Assembly (NCBI GenBank): GCA_028278555.1
Contig: JANQEA010000026.1
Location: forward strand, 62,001 to 126,000
Direction: 5' to 3'
DNA length: 64,000 nucleotides
From: Candidatus Bipolaricaulota bacterium
GTDB taxonomy: Bacteria > Bipolaricaulota > Bipolaricaulia > UBA7950 > UBA9294
Part shown: piece by piece, positions 33,317 through 42,121 of the stretch
How positions within the stretch are numbered: the first letter of the stretch is position 1
Layout of the letters: every line of letters begins with the position of its first letter
The notes under the pieces: generated by a model
What the model saw: only the letters and a program-made list of their open reading frames with translations
Told to the model about the DNA's origin: nothing
The model's database searches: none
Program-made: the position numbers and the translations under genes

Positions 33317-35791
33317 CTAGCCGCCGGAGAGATTCACACGGCGCAGGCGGTTCGCATTGGTCACCACGTTGATCGACGAGAGGGCCATTGCCGCTTCGGC
33401 GATCAGCGGATGAAGGAGCCCGAGAATCGCAAGGGGGATGGCGAATACGTTGTAGAAGAACGCCCAGAACAGGTTCCCGCGAATCTTGCCGAATGTCGCC
33501 CGCGACAGACGGACCGCGCGGACGAGCGCATCGAGATCGCCGGAGACGAGCGTCACATCGGCCGCTTCCATCGCGACGTCGGTCCCCGTGCCAATTGCGA
33601 TCCCCACATCGGCCGCTTTCAGCGCCGGGGCATCGTTGATCCCGTCCCCGACCATCACGACGCGCTCGCCGTTCGCCTGGAGCCGGCGGATCGCGTCGAG
33701 CTTCTCGTTCGGACGAACGTCGGCGATCACGTTTTCGATCCCGACCGAAGCGGCGACCGCCTCGGCCGTCGCCTCGTGGTCCCCGGTCAACAGCATTGAA
33801 TCGATCCCCATCGTCTGAAGAGCCGCAATCGCTTCCCTCGCTCCATCCTTCACACGATCGGAGATCGCGATCAGCCCGATCATGCCGTCGGTCTCGCGGG
33901 CGACCCCGACCACCGTCTTCGCCTCGCCGGCGAGCGACTCCCACGTCTCGGTCACAGGATTGAGGTCATAGCCCAGCTCGGTCAGCCAATCGCGCGTCCC
34001 GGCGACGACACCAACCCCGTCGACCCTCCCTCGAACGCCCTTCCCCGTCACGGCGGCAAACCCCACGACCGGGGAGAGTGCGAGTTCGCGATCTTCTCCC
34101 TCGCGGACAATCGCTCGCCCGATCGGGTGCTCGGACCCAACCTCCAGGCTCGCTGCAACCCGGAGCAGATCATCGCGGTCGATGCCGAGCGGATGCATGT
34201 CGGTAATCCCCGGTCGGCCGACCGTGATCGTTCCCGTCTTGTCGAAGACGACGCGACGCGTTTCCTGCAGCGTCTGGATCGCTTCGCCGGAGCGGAACAG
34301 GATCCCATTCTCTCCGCCGATCCCGCTTCCGACCATCAGGGCTGTCGGGGTCGCCAGACCGAGCGCGCATGGACAGGCGATCACCAGAACGGCGATCGCG
34401 GCGTACAGCGCGCGGGAGAGGAGACCGAGGTCGGCATCGACCCACGGAAGGAAGCCGCCGGCCCATTCAACGATCGCCCCGAGCGCTCCGGGGAAGGCGA
34501 CCCAGACGACAAGCGTGACCAGTGCCACGCCGAGGATCACCGGAACGAAGATCCGTGTCACGCGGTCGGCGAACGCCTGAATCGGCACCTTGGTCGACTG
34601 CGCCTCCTCGATCATCCGGACGATCTGAGCGAGGAATGTCGTCTCTCCGACGTTCGTTGCCCGGACATGGAGGAGTCCCCCGCCGTTCAGCGTCGCCCCG
34701 ACGACCGGGTCTCCGACGCCCCGTCGAACCGGGTTCGACTCCCCGGTCACCAGCGACTCATCGATGTGGCTCTCGCCCGAGACGATCACCCCGTCGGTCG
34801 GGATCTTCTCGCCCGGTCGAACGATCATCATGTCATCGACTCCGACGGCATCGGCCGGAACCTCGACCTCCTCTCCGTCACGGAGGAGGCAGGCGGTCTT
34901 CGCGCCGAGTTCCATCAATCGGCGGATCGCCTGGGATGCGCGCCCTTTCGCTGTCGTCTCGATCCACCGTCCGGTCAGATGGATCGCGATGATCATCGCC
35001 GAGATCCCGGCGTAGTCGAGCGATCGGGCCGACAGACCGAGCTCTCCCAGCACGGCAAGGATACCGGTGAGAAACGAGACGGTCACACCGAGCGCGATCA
35101 GCGTGTCCATCGACGGCGAGCGATGGATCAGCGCGCGGAAGCCGGCCCGGATCGTCGGTCCGCCGGCAGCGACGAGTGGGATTGCGGCCAGCACAACCAT
35201 TCCGACGTGGAAGAGCAACGGATTCGGCCACATGATCCCGAGGAACATCTCCGGGATCATCCAGCCCATGATCGGGATCGCGAACGCCCAGGCGAGCTTC
35301 ATCCGTCGGGATGCTTCTCGGGCGCGCCGTTCATCCTTCGCGAGGCGTTCCTCTTCAGCCGCAGACGCCTCGGCGCGCCGTCCGACGCCGTAGCCTGCCT
35401 GCCGGACCGCCGCCTTGAGTACGTCGTAGCCGACCCGTTCCTCGACCACGACACTCGCACGCTCGGTCGCCAGGTTGACGGCGACCGAGCGAACGCCGTC
35501 GACCCCTGCGAGCGCCCGTTCGACCGCGTTGGAACAGCTTGCGCACGTCATCCCTGCAATCTCGAGGTCCATCCGGCGATCCGACGTGACCGCTTCCGCA
35601 GCGAATCCGGCATCGGCGACCGCAGCGATCAGCCGTTCAATGTCGACCCGCTCATCGTGCTCGACCGTCGCCCGTTCCGTCAGAAGCTGAACGGCCGCAG
35701 ACTGCACGCCTTCCACACCGACAAGCGCACGTTCGACGGCCTGAGCGCACGACGCGCAGTGCATCCCCTCGATTCGGAGTTCCTGGTGCAT
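33317..35791 (-). CDS. copA: Copper-transporting P1B-type ATPase
   Basis: Copper exporter (824 residues) with two N-terminal metal-binding domains (GMHCASC near 10 and GMTCASC near 80), eight predicted membrane helices, and the ion-binding [10 protein letters not shown] in helix 6. The phosphorylation site is DKTGTITVG, with SEHPIGRAI and [10 protein letters not shown] in the catalytic domains. The last helices carry [16 protein letters not shown], the Cu(I)-ATPase pattern. ATG at 35791 has GGAGAGGG upstream. It lies downstream of a small Trp-rich peptide and a CDF exporter on the same strand. Confidence 0.94.
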   Translation of the reverse strand: MHQELRIEGMHCASCAQAVERALVGVEGVQSAAVQLLTERATVEHDERVDIERLIAAVADAGFAAEAVTSDRRMDLEIAGMTCASCSNAVERALAGVDGVRSVAVNLATERASVVVEERVGYDVLKAAVRQAGYGVGRRAEASAAEEERLAKDERRAREASRRMKLAWAFAIPIMGWMIPEMFLGIMWPNPLLFHVGMVVLAAIPLVAAGGPTIRAGFRALIHRSPSMDTLIALGVTVSFLTGILAVLGELGLSARSLDYAGISAMIIAIHLTGRWIETTAKGRASQAIRRLMELGAKTACLLRDGEEVEVPADAVGVDDMMIVRPGEKIPTDGVIVSGESHIDESLVTGESNPVRRGVGDPVVGATLNGGGLLHVRATNVGETTFLAQIVRMIEEAQSTKVPIQAFADRVTRIFVPVILGVALVTLVVWVAFPGALGAIVEWAGGFLPWVDADLGLLSRALYAAIAVLVIACPCALGLATPTALMVGSGIGGENGILFRSGEAIQTLQETRRVVFDKTGTITVGRPGITDMHPLGIDRDDLLRVAASLEVGSEHPIGRAIVREGEDRELALSPVVGFAAVTGKGVRGRVDGVGVVAGTRDWLTELGYDLNPVTETWESLAGEAKTVVGVARETDGMIGLIAISDRVKDGAREAIAALQTMGIDSMLLTGDHEATAEAVAASVGIENVIADVRPNEKLDAIRRLQANGERVVMVGDGINDAPALKAADVGIAIGTGTDVAMEAADVTLVSGDLDALVRAVRLSRATFGKIRGNLFWAFFYNVFAIPLAILGLLHPLIAEAAMALSSINVVTNANRLRRVNLSGG

Positions 35792-35896
35792 CCCTCTCCT
35801 TCGTAGCCGATCGAGCTCAACCAGAGCATAGGGTGGCAACCAACATCGTCAAGGGGTGAGGTTCCCGTGGGGAGAATGTGGACCGCTGCCCAAAGA

Positions 35897-35925
35897 GAGC
35901 GGGGCCCGGATTCCGAGCCCCGCTC
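35897..35925 (-). terminator. Probable terminator upstream of copA
   Basis: Nine-base inverted repeat GAGCGGGGC / GCCCCGCTC (35897-35905 and 35917-35925). On the minus strand it is followed by a short TCTTT, so it could end the CDF/small-peptide transcript before copA. Confidence 0.5.
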
Positions 35926-35985
35926 CCCTGAAAAAGGACCCTCTCAAGTCCGCGATCGACGCTTACCGAGCGCCGAACGCACGGC

Positions 35986-36075
35986 TTAGCAGATGCCGCC
36001 GCACCACCATCCCCCAAACGCAAAGACCCAAAATGCCCAGAAGAACGACAGAAGCAGCCACGCGGTCACGCACAT
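35986..36075 (-). CDS. 29-residue Trp/Phe-rich membrane peptide, unknown
   Basis: Too short for standard gene calling. The minus-strand ATG at 36075 has AAGGAGG eight bases upstream, an ideal ribosome binding site. The product is a single very hydrophobic helix with five Trp, five Phe and three Cys, ending GGWWCGGIC and stopping with TAA. It lies between the CDF exporter gene and copA. A metal-responsive membrane peptide or transporter partner is a guess from position and the terminal cysteines. Confidence 0.5.
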   Translation of the reverse strand: MCVTAWLLLSFFWAFWVFAFGGWWCGGIC

Positions 36076-36143
36076 CGAGCACACCTCCTTGGCAGTACTA
36101 CACGTAGGCTGAAAGAAGGTTTCACGAGGCAGCAACGTACGCT

Positions 36144-37046
36144 CTAGGATGAATGACAGTCATCGTCACAGCCGGAGCAGTCCGTTTCCCGCTCGATCTC
36201 GATCGTCGCGTGGCGAATCCCGAGTGGCTTGAGTCTGTCGCGGATTCCACGTCGAAGCTCGCCAGCCTCGCCGAGGGTCGTCTCCTCGGCGGCGACGACA
36301 TGCGTCGTTAGAACGTGGCGCTCTCCATCCTGCGTCCAGATGTGCGTGTGATGTACATCACAGACACCCGGCATCAATCGGATCACGGCCTCAACGCGGT
36401 CGACCGACAAGCCCTCCGGCGTCCCCTGCAGGAGGATCACCAGCGTCTCCTTCAACCTCCGGCCGACATTCCAGAGGACATAGAGGGTGATCAGGATCGA
36501 AAGGACCGGATCGAGAATCCGGATGTCGGTCAACGACATGACGATGCCCGCGATGAGAACAGCAAGCCAGCCGAGAACATCCTCGACGAAGTGCCACGTC
36601 ACCACGCGTTCGCTCAGGCTCCGGCCCCCGTGGGTCCGCAGCGCGGCGATTCCATTGATCGCAATCCCAGCGATCGCGAGGTAGATCATTCCACGGGCGT
36701 TCGCCGTCTCCGGCGACAGGAGTCGCGGAATCGCCTCGAACAGGACGACGAAGCCTCCGCCGAAGAGGACGAACGACATGACGAGGGCGCCGAGAAGCGA
36801 GAAGCGGCGATAGCCGAACGTGAAGGCCTCGTCTCCCTTTCGCTCGGAGACCCTGGCGAAGTGCCAGGTCAGTCCAAGCGCAATACTGTCCCCGAAGTCG
36901 TGGAGCGCGTCGGAGAGGACGGCCATGCTGTTCGTCCACAGTCCGCCGACGATCTCGAGGACGGCGAATGCGAGATTCAGCCAGAATGCGACGCCGATCC
37001 GGCTTCCGATCGAGTACCCGTGATGATGATGGTGGTCGTGTGCCAT
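36144..37046 (-). CDS. Cation diffusion facilitator, probable Zn(II) exporter
   Basis: The 300-residue product has a His-rich N-terminus (AHDHHHHHG), six predicted membrane helices, the zinc-site motifs HDFGD in helix 2 and HFVED in helix 5, and a cytoplasmic C-terminal domain with DVHHTHIWTQDGERHVLTTHVV. It ends in a Cys-rich tail (DCSGCDDDCHSS) that may sense metal. ATG at 37046 is chosen because the GGGAAAGGGAG site precedes it. A metal-exporter pair with copA is likely. Confidence 0.9.
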   Translation of the reverse strand: MAHDHHHHHGYSIGSRIGVAFWLNLAFAVLEIVGGLWTNSMAVLSDALHDFGDSIALGLTWHFARVSERKGDEAFTFGYRRFSLLGALVMSFVLFGGGFVVLFEAIPRLLSPETANARGMIYLAIAGIAINGIAALRTHGGRSLSERVVTWHFVEDVLGWLAVLIAGIVMSLTDIRILDPVLSILITLYVLWNVGRRLKETLVILLQGTPEGLSVDRVEAVIRLMPGVCDVHHTHIWTQDGERHVLTTHVVAAEETTLGEAGELRRGIRDRLKPLGIRHATIEIERETDCSGCDDDCHSS

Positions 37047-37100
37047 GCTCCCTTTCCCCGATTGGAATGGTGAACCGGCCACAGCGCCGTTTCAACTTGG

Positions 37101-38270
37101 CTATCGCCGATGGATAATCCGACCGAGAAGGGGGACGTGAAGCTCGATTGCCGCTTCCGGGCACATCTCCTGACAGCAGTAGCAGCGGATACAGCGCTCG
37201 TAGCGATGCACCGGCGGGGACGAGCGGTCCTCGGTCTCGAAACCGATCGCCTTCGGCGCAACTGGGCAGACGCTTACACAGGTGCCGCACCTCGTACACC
37301 GGGTCGGGAGGACGATCGGCCTCGGGACAACGAAGCGCCGCGCGAGACGGCTGTAGCGTCCTGGCTCGCCGGTCGTCGACGATCGGCGGCGGTTCACGTC
37401 GAAGTCTTCGGCAAGGAACGAGCCAACCAGATCTCCGACGGTCTCGATCTCGAATGCACGACCGAGCCCAAACGCTTCCCCGTAGACAATCGGGGGGACA
37501 AGCGTCGGATCGAGCCCGATGAGCGAGCCAACCGTCGCATCGAGCGCGACCGGATCGGTCGAGAGAAGCAGGATGTTCATCGGGCGCGGAGTCCCGCCCT
37601 GCGGGCCGTTCCCCTCCATCGCGACAATCCCGTCCATCACGAAGAGACGCGGGCGGAGGAAGCGGTTCAGGTCGACGAGCATCTGCGAGAAGAGATCGGC
37701 GTTCGGGAGCCGGGCGTGGAATTCCGCTTTCAGCGGTCCGGGAATGCACCCATACTGGTTCTTGATCGCGCCGGTGATCCGAGTCAGGCCGTGGGTCTTC
37801 AACTTCGGGAGCGAGACGATCCCTTCGGCCGCGAGAACCCCCTCGGCGAGCGTGAACTGCTTGATCAGACGCCCGTCGGAGAACGACACCGTTCGGCCGC
37901 GCGAGAAGTCGGCCAGCCCGAACCCGAGATCCTCGGCCACGGTGGCGAGGCCGGCCCGGCGAGCGACCGCCGAGAGGCGCCCGAACCCGGGCGAGTCGCC
38001 GTAGGAGACCGCGGCGCCTGCGTCGATGAATCGCCGCGCGATCGCCCGGAAGACGTTCGGATGGGTCGTCACTGCCCGATCGGGATCCCGTCCGACCAGA
38101 AGGTTTGGCTTCAGCTGGATCGTCTCGCCCGGTTGCGCGAACCGTTCGATCCCGCCGAGCAGTTCGAGCCCACGGCCGATGGCAGCATCGACCACACGCT
38201 CTTCGTACGAGGGACACCGGACAAGCGCGACCACAGACGAATGAGCATCTGGCGAGCTACTTCCGGGCAT
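37101..38270 (-). CDS. DUF362 iron-sulfur protein
   Basis: A 389-residue protein with an N-terminal DUF362 domain (QLKPNLLVGRDPDRAVTTHP near 56, SLPKLKTHGLTRITGAIKN near 154, and DATVGSLIGLDP near 244). A C-terminal two-cluster ferredoxin domain follows (CTRCGTCVSVCPVAPKAI and CIRCYCCQEMCPEAA). Such proteins are common in anaerobes; the function is unknown, though a redox role is likely. ATG at 38270 with AGGAGGGGG upstream is preferred to a start 24 codons earlier. Divergent from the molybdenum hydroxylase operon. Confidence 0.85.
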   Translation of the reverse strand: MPGSSSPDAHSSVVALVRCPSYEERVVDAAIGRGLELLGGIERFAQPGETIQLKPNLLVGRDPDRAVTTHPNVFRAIARRFIDAGAAVSYGDSPGFGRLSAVARRAGLATVAEDLGFGLADFSRGRTVSFSDGRLIKQFTLAEGVLAAEGIVSLPKLKTHGLTRITGAIKNQYGCIPGPLKAEFHARLPNADLFSQMLVDLNRFLRPRLFVMDGIVAMEGNGPQGGTPRPMNILLLSTDPVALDATVGSLIGLDPTLVPPIVYGEAFGLGRAFEIETVGDLVGSFLAEDFDVNRRRSSTTGEPGRYSRLARRFVVPRPIVLPTRCTRCGTCVSVCPVAPKAIGFETEDRSSPPVHRYERCIRCYCCQEMCPEAAIELHVPLLGRIIHRR

Positions 38271-38335
38271 GTCCCCCTCCTGATCGGAGTCCGGAGCGAT
38301 CATACCCGAACCGGAATCGCAACCTGTCAGGCGAC

Positions 38336-38364
38336 TTGGCAAATCCGCGCACGTTGTCTATCAT
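38336..38364 (+). promoter_or_regulatory. Promoter of the molybdenum hydroxylase-carbamoyltransferase operon
   Basis: TTGGCA (38336-38341), 17-base spacer, TATCAT (38359-38364), followed by a leader of about 90 bases. The same boxes occur at 25007. Confidence 0.65.
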
Positions 38365-38458
38365 GGACGCGTGACGAGGCTGATGCAGCCCGTCTTTTCG
38401 CCTTTCAACGGGCAGCATCGAGCCGTCACCGGAAGCATTCGTGGGAAAGGAGCAACCC

Positions 38459-39304
38459 GTGCTCGGAGCGTTCGACTACGTCCGCGCCCGTTCTGTCGAG
38501 GAGGCATGCCGGCTTCTCGCCGAGCGCGACGACGCGGTGATCCTCGCCGGAGGGACGGACCTTCTCGTCGAAGTTCGCAACGGGCTCCGCGAGCCGAAGC
38601 TCGTGATCGACGTCAAGGCGATCGACGAGCTCGCCCGTCTCGATCCGTCGGACGAAGAATGGATGATCGGAGCTGCCGTCCCGCTGAATCGGCTTGCCGA
38701 GCATCGGGCGATCCGCGAGTCGGTTCCTGCGCTCGCCGACGCGGCCCTCTCGATCGGGACCTACCAGCTCCGAAACCGCGCCACGCTCGTCGGAAATCTC
38801 TGCAACGCGTCCCCTGCCGCCGACGCTGCGCCGGTCCTCCTGACGCTCGATGCGAAGCTGTCCGTTGCCGGCCCGAAAGACTTCAGGACGATCCCGATCG
38901 CCGAGTTCTTCACCGGCGTCAAGCGGACCTGCCTCACGGACGGAGAGGTCGTCACCGACATCCGCATTCCGGCGCCACCGCAGGGACTGAAGACCGTGTT
39001 CTTCAAGCAGCAGCGGATCCGCGGACATGACCTCGCAGTCGTCAACGTCGCCGGTTCGTACGACCCGACTGCGAAGACGCTGAAGGTCGCTGTCGGGAGC
39101 TGCGCCCCAACGCCGGTTCTCCTCGAACCAACCGAGGCGACCGGCTCCACAGCGGCAATCGCCGAACGGGTGGTCGAACTCGCCGAGGGTGCGACCTCGC
39201 CGATCAGCGACGTCCGTGCATCGGCCGAGTACCGCCGCGCCGTCCTCCCGGTCCTCCTCCGGCGACTCGTCGATCGGCTCCTCAGCGAAAGGAGCGGAGC
39301 GTGA
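38459..39304 (+). CDS. Molybdenum hydroxylase FAD subunit (CoxM/XdhB type)
   Basis: FAD-binding middle subunit of a xanthine dehydrogenase-family enzyme. The product (281 residues) has AILAGGTDLLVEVRNG-like VILAGGTDLL near 24 and QLRNRATLVGNLCNASPAAD near 102. The CO dehydrogenase flavoprotein C-terminal domain follows. GTG at 38459 is chosen for AAAGGAG six bases upstream; another GTG 18 bases earlier is in frame. It overlaps the iron-sulfur subunit gene by four bases. First gene of the operon. Confidence 0.9.
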   Translation: MLGAFDYVRARSVEEACRLLAERDDAVILAGGTDLLVEVRNGLREPKLVIDVKAIDELARLDPSDEEWMIGAAVPLNRLAEHRAIRESVPALADAALSIGTYQLRNRATLVGNLCNASPAADAAPVLLTLDAKLSVAGPKDFRTIPIAEFFTGVKRTCLTDGEVVTDIRIPAPPQGLKTVFFKQQRIRGHDLAVVNVAGSYDPTAKTLKVAVGSCAPTPVLLEPTEATGSTAAIAERVVELAEGATSPISDVRASAEYRRAVLPVLLRRLVDRLLSERSGA

Positions 39305-39786
39305 CCCACGAGATCGTCCTGACCGTCAACGGGCAAACCGAGCGAGCGACGGTTCCGGCATCGATGACATTGCTCGAACTTCTCCGTGAGCCGCTTCATC
39401 TGACCGGAACGAAGGAAGGCTGCGGAATCGGCGAGTGCGGCGCCTGCACGGTCCTCCTCGACGGAGCGGCCGTCACCGCCTGCCTCGTCCTCGCCGTCGA
39501 AGCGGACGGTTGCGACGTCCAGACGATCGAGGGCGAAGCGAACGACGGGCAGCTGTCGACTCTCCAGCAGGCGTTCATCGACGCCGGCGCCGCCCAGTGC
39601 GGATTCTGCACGCCGGGGATGATCCTGTCGGCCCGCGCGCTCCTCGATCGGAGCCCAAATCCGACCGACGAGGAGATCGTCGAGGCAATCGCCGGCAATC
39701 TCTGCCGATGCACCGGCTACGAAGCGATCATCGCCGCGGTCCGGCGGGCCGCCGACCGGATCGGGGGGGAGGGGTCCGATGGCTGA
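39301..39786 (+). CDS. Molybdenum hydroxylase [2Fe-2S] subunit (CoxS/XdhC type)
   Basis: Small subunit (161 residues) with a plant-type [2Fe-2S] domain (CGIGECGACTVLLDG near 41-55, distal Cys in VTACLV) and the helical second-cluster domain (QCGFCTPGMI near 100 and CRCTGYEAI near 138). Length and both motifs are complete. GTG start overlaps the upstream gene, and the stop overlaps the large-subunit start by eight bases. Confidence 0.93.
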   Translation: MTHEIVLTVNGQTERATVPASMTLLELLREPLHLTGTKEGCGIGECGACTVLLDGAAVTACLVLAVEADGCDVQTIEGEANDGQLSTLQQAFIDAGAAQCGFCTPGMILSARALLDRSPNPTDEEIVEAIAGNLCRCTGYEAIIAAVRRAADRIGGEGSDG

Positions 39787-42121
39787 GCTTCGCTACGTCG
39801 GAAAGCCGGTCGCGCGCGACGACGCGATCGACAAGGTAACCGGCGCGGCCCGATACACCCACGATCTCGCCGTCCCCGGGATGCTCCACGCCGTGATGGT
39901 CACCTCGCCGCACGCCTCGGCAAGGATCGTCCGGATCGACACATCTGATGCCGAAGCACTCCCCGGCGTCCGTGCTGTCCTGACCGGCGATGGCCTAAGC
40001 TATCGCGTCGGACTGTACATGGTCGACAAGCGGATCCTCGCCCGCGGCGTCGTTCGATACCATGGCGAGCCGGTCGTCGGCATCGCTGCAGACACGATCG
40101 ACATCGCGCGCGCAGCCTGCCGCTTGGTGAAGGTCGACTACGAGCCGCTCGAGCCTGTTCTCGATCCGCGCGACGCGTTGAAGGAGGAGTCTCCGCTCGT
40201 CCATCCCGACCTGGAGACCTACGAGCACGCGAAGGGTGTTTTCTTCCCTGAGCCGAAGACGAACATCGCCCACCACCAGAGGGTCCGGAAGGGCGACTTC
40301 GACACGGCATTCGCTTCGGCCGACGTGACGCTGACCGCCAAGTTCTACAACCCACCGGTCCAGCACGTCCCGATGGAGACGCACGCGACGATCGTCCAGA
40401 CCCTTCCCGGTGATCGGGCCGAGATCTGGTCGTCGAGCCAGTCGCCATACACCGTCCGGCACCTGCTGAGCGTCTGCTTCGGCCTCCCGCACGCGAACAT
40501 CCGCGTCCACGTCCCCTATGTCGGTGGCGGTTTTGGCGGGAAGGCCGGCCTCCATCTGGAGCCGCTCGCCTACGTCCTGTCGAAGGCATCCGGCGGACGA
40601 CCGATCAAGATCGTGGCGACACGCGAAGAGGAGTTCAACACGCTTCCGTCGCGACAGGGCCTCCATTCGACCGTCGAGATCGGCACAGACAAGAGCGGCC
40701 GAATCGTCGCCCTGAAGGCGACCTACGTCTGGGACGCCGGCGCGTACGCCGACTACGGGGTCAACGTCGGCCGCGCCGCCGCCTACTCCGGTGGCGGCCC
40801 GTACGTCATCCCGAACTGCTGGATCGACTCCTACGTCGTCTACACGAACAAGATCTTCGGCACCGCCTACCGCGGGTTCGGCCACCTCGAGGTCCTCTGG
40901 GGAATCGAGCGGGCGATCGACATGATGGCCCGGAAGCTCGACATGGATCCGGTCGAATTCCGTCGTCTGAATCTCCTCCGCGAAGGGGAGACGACGATCA
41001 CCGGCGAAGCGTTCACCGCCGGGCACGGAAGCCCGGTCGAGTGTCTCGACGCGGCCGCGAAGGCGATCGAATGGGGTACGCCGAGCGAGCCGGCATCCAA
41101 GCCGTACAAGGTCCGCGGCAAGGGGATCGCGATGCTCCACAAGGCGCCGGCGATGCCGACCTACACGTCATGCGCCGTTGTGATCAAGCTCGACGAAGAT
41201 GGCGCAGCAGACGTCCTCGTCTCCGGCGTCGACTACGGCCAGGGGACCTACACCGTCCTCAAGCAGATTGCCGCCGAGGAGTTGAGGATCCCGATCGAGA
41301 AGGCCCACGTCACCTGGGAGTGCGACACGGCCTTCTCGCCGTACGACTGGCAGACCGTCGCCAGCCGGTTCGCCTACATGGGCGGGAACGCGATCATCGA
41401 AGCCGCCGCCGACTGTCTCCGGCAGATCCGCGACGTCGCAGGTCAGGCGTTCGACGTCCCGCCCGATAAGATCGTCTGCGAAGACGGTGTCGCGTTCGTC
41501 GATGGAGATCCGGATCGGCGGATCCCCTATGCGAAGCTCGCCCTCGGCTACACGTTCGAGAACGGCAACTCGATCGGCGGACCGATCATCGGTCATGGGC
41601 GATTCATCGCGACCGGGCTGACGCATCTCGACCCGGAGACCGGGCAGGGGCTCCCGGCGCAGTACTGGACCTACGGCGCGCACGCGGTCGAAGTCGAGGT
41701 CGACACGCAGACCGGAGAGATCGAAGTTCTCGACATCGCCACCGTGGTCGACGCCGGGAAGGTTCTCAACCCGAAGCTCTGCGACGGTCAGGTCGTCGGT
41801 GGCGTCGTTCAGGGGCTCGGGTCGGCCCTCTGGGAGGAGTTCCGGTTCGACGAGAGCGGTCGGTTCCTCAACCCGGCGTTCGTCGACTACAAGATCCCGA
41901 CCGCGAAGGACATTCCGCGCAACACTCAGCGGATCCTCCTCGAGAACCCACAGCCCGGCGGCCCGTACGGCGCACGCGGTGTCGCCGAGCATCCGATGAT
42001 CTCCGTCCCCGGGGCGATCGGGAACGCACTCCACGACGCGCTCGGCATCGAGTTCACCACGCTCCCGCTCAACTACGAACGGATCCTGCTTCGCATCCTA
42101 GAGCAGGGCGATCGCGGATGA
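39779..42121 (+). CDS. Molybdenum hydroxylase large (Mo-cofactor) subunit, xanthine dehydrogenase-like
   Basis: Catalytic 780-residue subunit. It shows YVGGGFGGKAG near 245, AYRGFGHLEV near 362 with the Arg that contacts heterocyclic substrates in XDH, and the C-terminal catalytic Glu in GARGVAEHPMISVPGAIGNA near 730-750. The CO dehydrogenase active-site loop (AYxCSFR) is not present, so this is not a carbon monoxide dehydrogenase. The substrate cannot be read directly. Together with downstream carbamoyltransferase and cyclase genes, an N-heterocycle such as a purine, pyrimidine or hydantoin-like ring is likely. A cofactor-insertion gene (XdhC chaperone) is not seen nearby. Confidence 0.9.
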   Translation: MAELRYVGKPVARDDAIDKVTGAARYTHDLAVPGMLHAVMVTSPHASARIVRIDTSDAEALPGVRAVLTGDGLSYRVGLYMVDKRILARGVVRYHGEPVVGIAADTIDIARAACRLVKVDYEPLEPVLDPRDALKEESPLVHPDLETYEHAKGVFFPEPKTNIAHHQRVRKGDFDTAFASADVTLTAKFYNPPVQHVPMETHATIVQTLPGDRAEIWSSSQSPYTVRHLLSVCFGLPHANIRVHVPYVGGGFGGKAGLHLEPLAYVLSKASGGRPIKIVATREEEFNTLPSRQGLHSTVEIGTDKSGRIVALKATYVWDAGAYADYGVNVGRAAAYSGGGPYVIPNCWIDSYVVYTNKIFGTAYRGFGHLEVLWGIERAIDMMARKLDMDPVEFRRLNLLREGETTITGEAFTAGHGSPVECLDAAAKAIEWGTPSEPASKPYKVRGKGIAMLHKAPAMPTYTSCAVVIKLDEDGAADVLVSGVDYGQGTYTVLKQIAAEELRIPIEKAHVTWECDTAFSPYDWQTVASRFAYMGGNAIIEAAADCLRQIRDVAGQAFDVPPDKIVCEDGVAFVDGDPDRRIPYAKLALGYTFENGNSIGGPIIGHGRFIATGLTHLDPETGQGLPAQYWTYGAHAVEVEVDTQTGEIEVLDIATVVDAGKVLNPKLCDGQVVGGVVQGLGSALWEEFRFDESGRFLNPAFVDYKIPTAKDIPRNTQRILLENPQPGGPYGARGVAEHPMISVPGAIGNALHDALGIEFTTLPLNYERILLRILEQGDRG

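Noticed and set aside
36391-38217. 608-codon minus-strand frame over the CDF and DUF362 genes
   Set aside because: Out of frame with two clear genes on the same strand; Arg/Pro-rich composition.
39779-42121. Carbon monoxide dehydrogenase
   Set aside because: The diagnostic AYxCSFR loop is absent; XDH-type residues are present.
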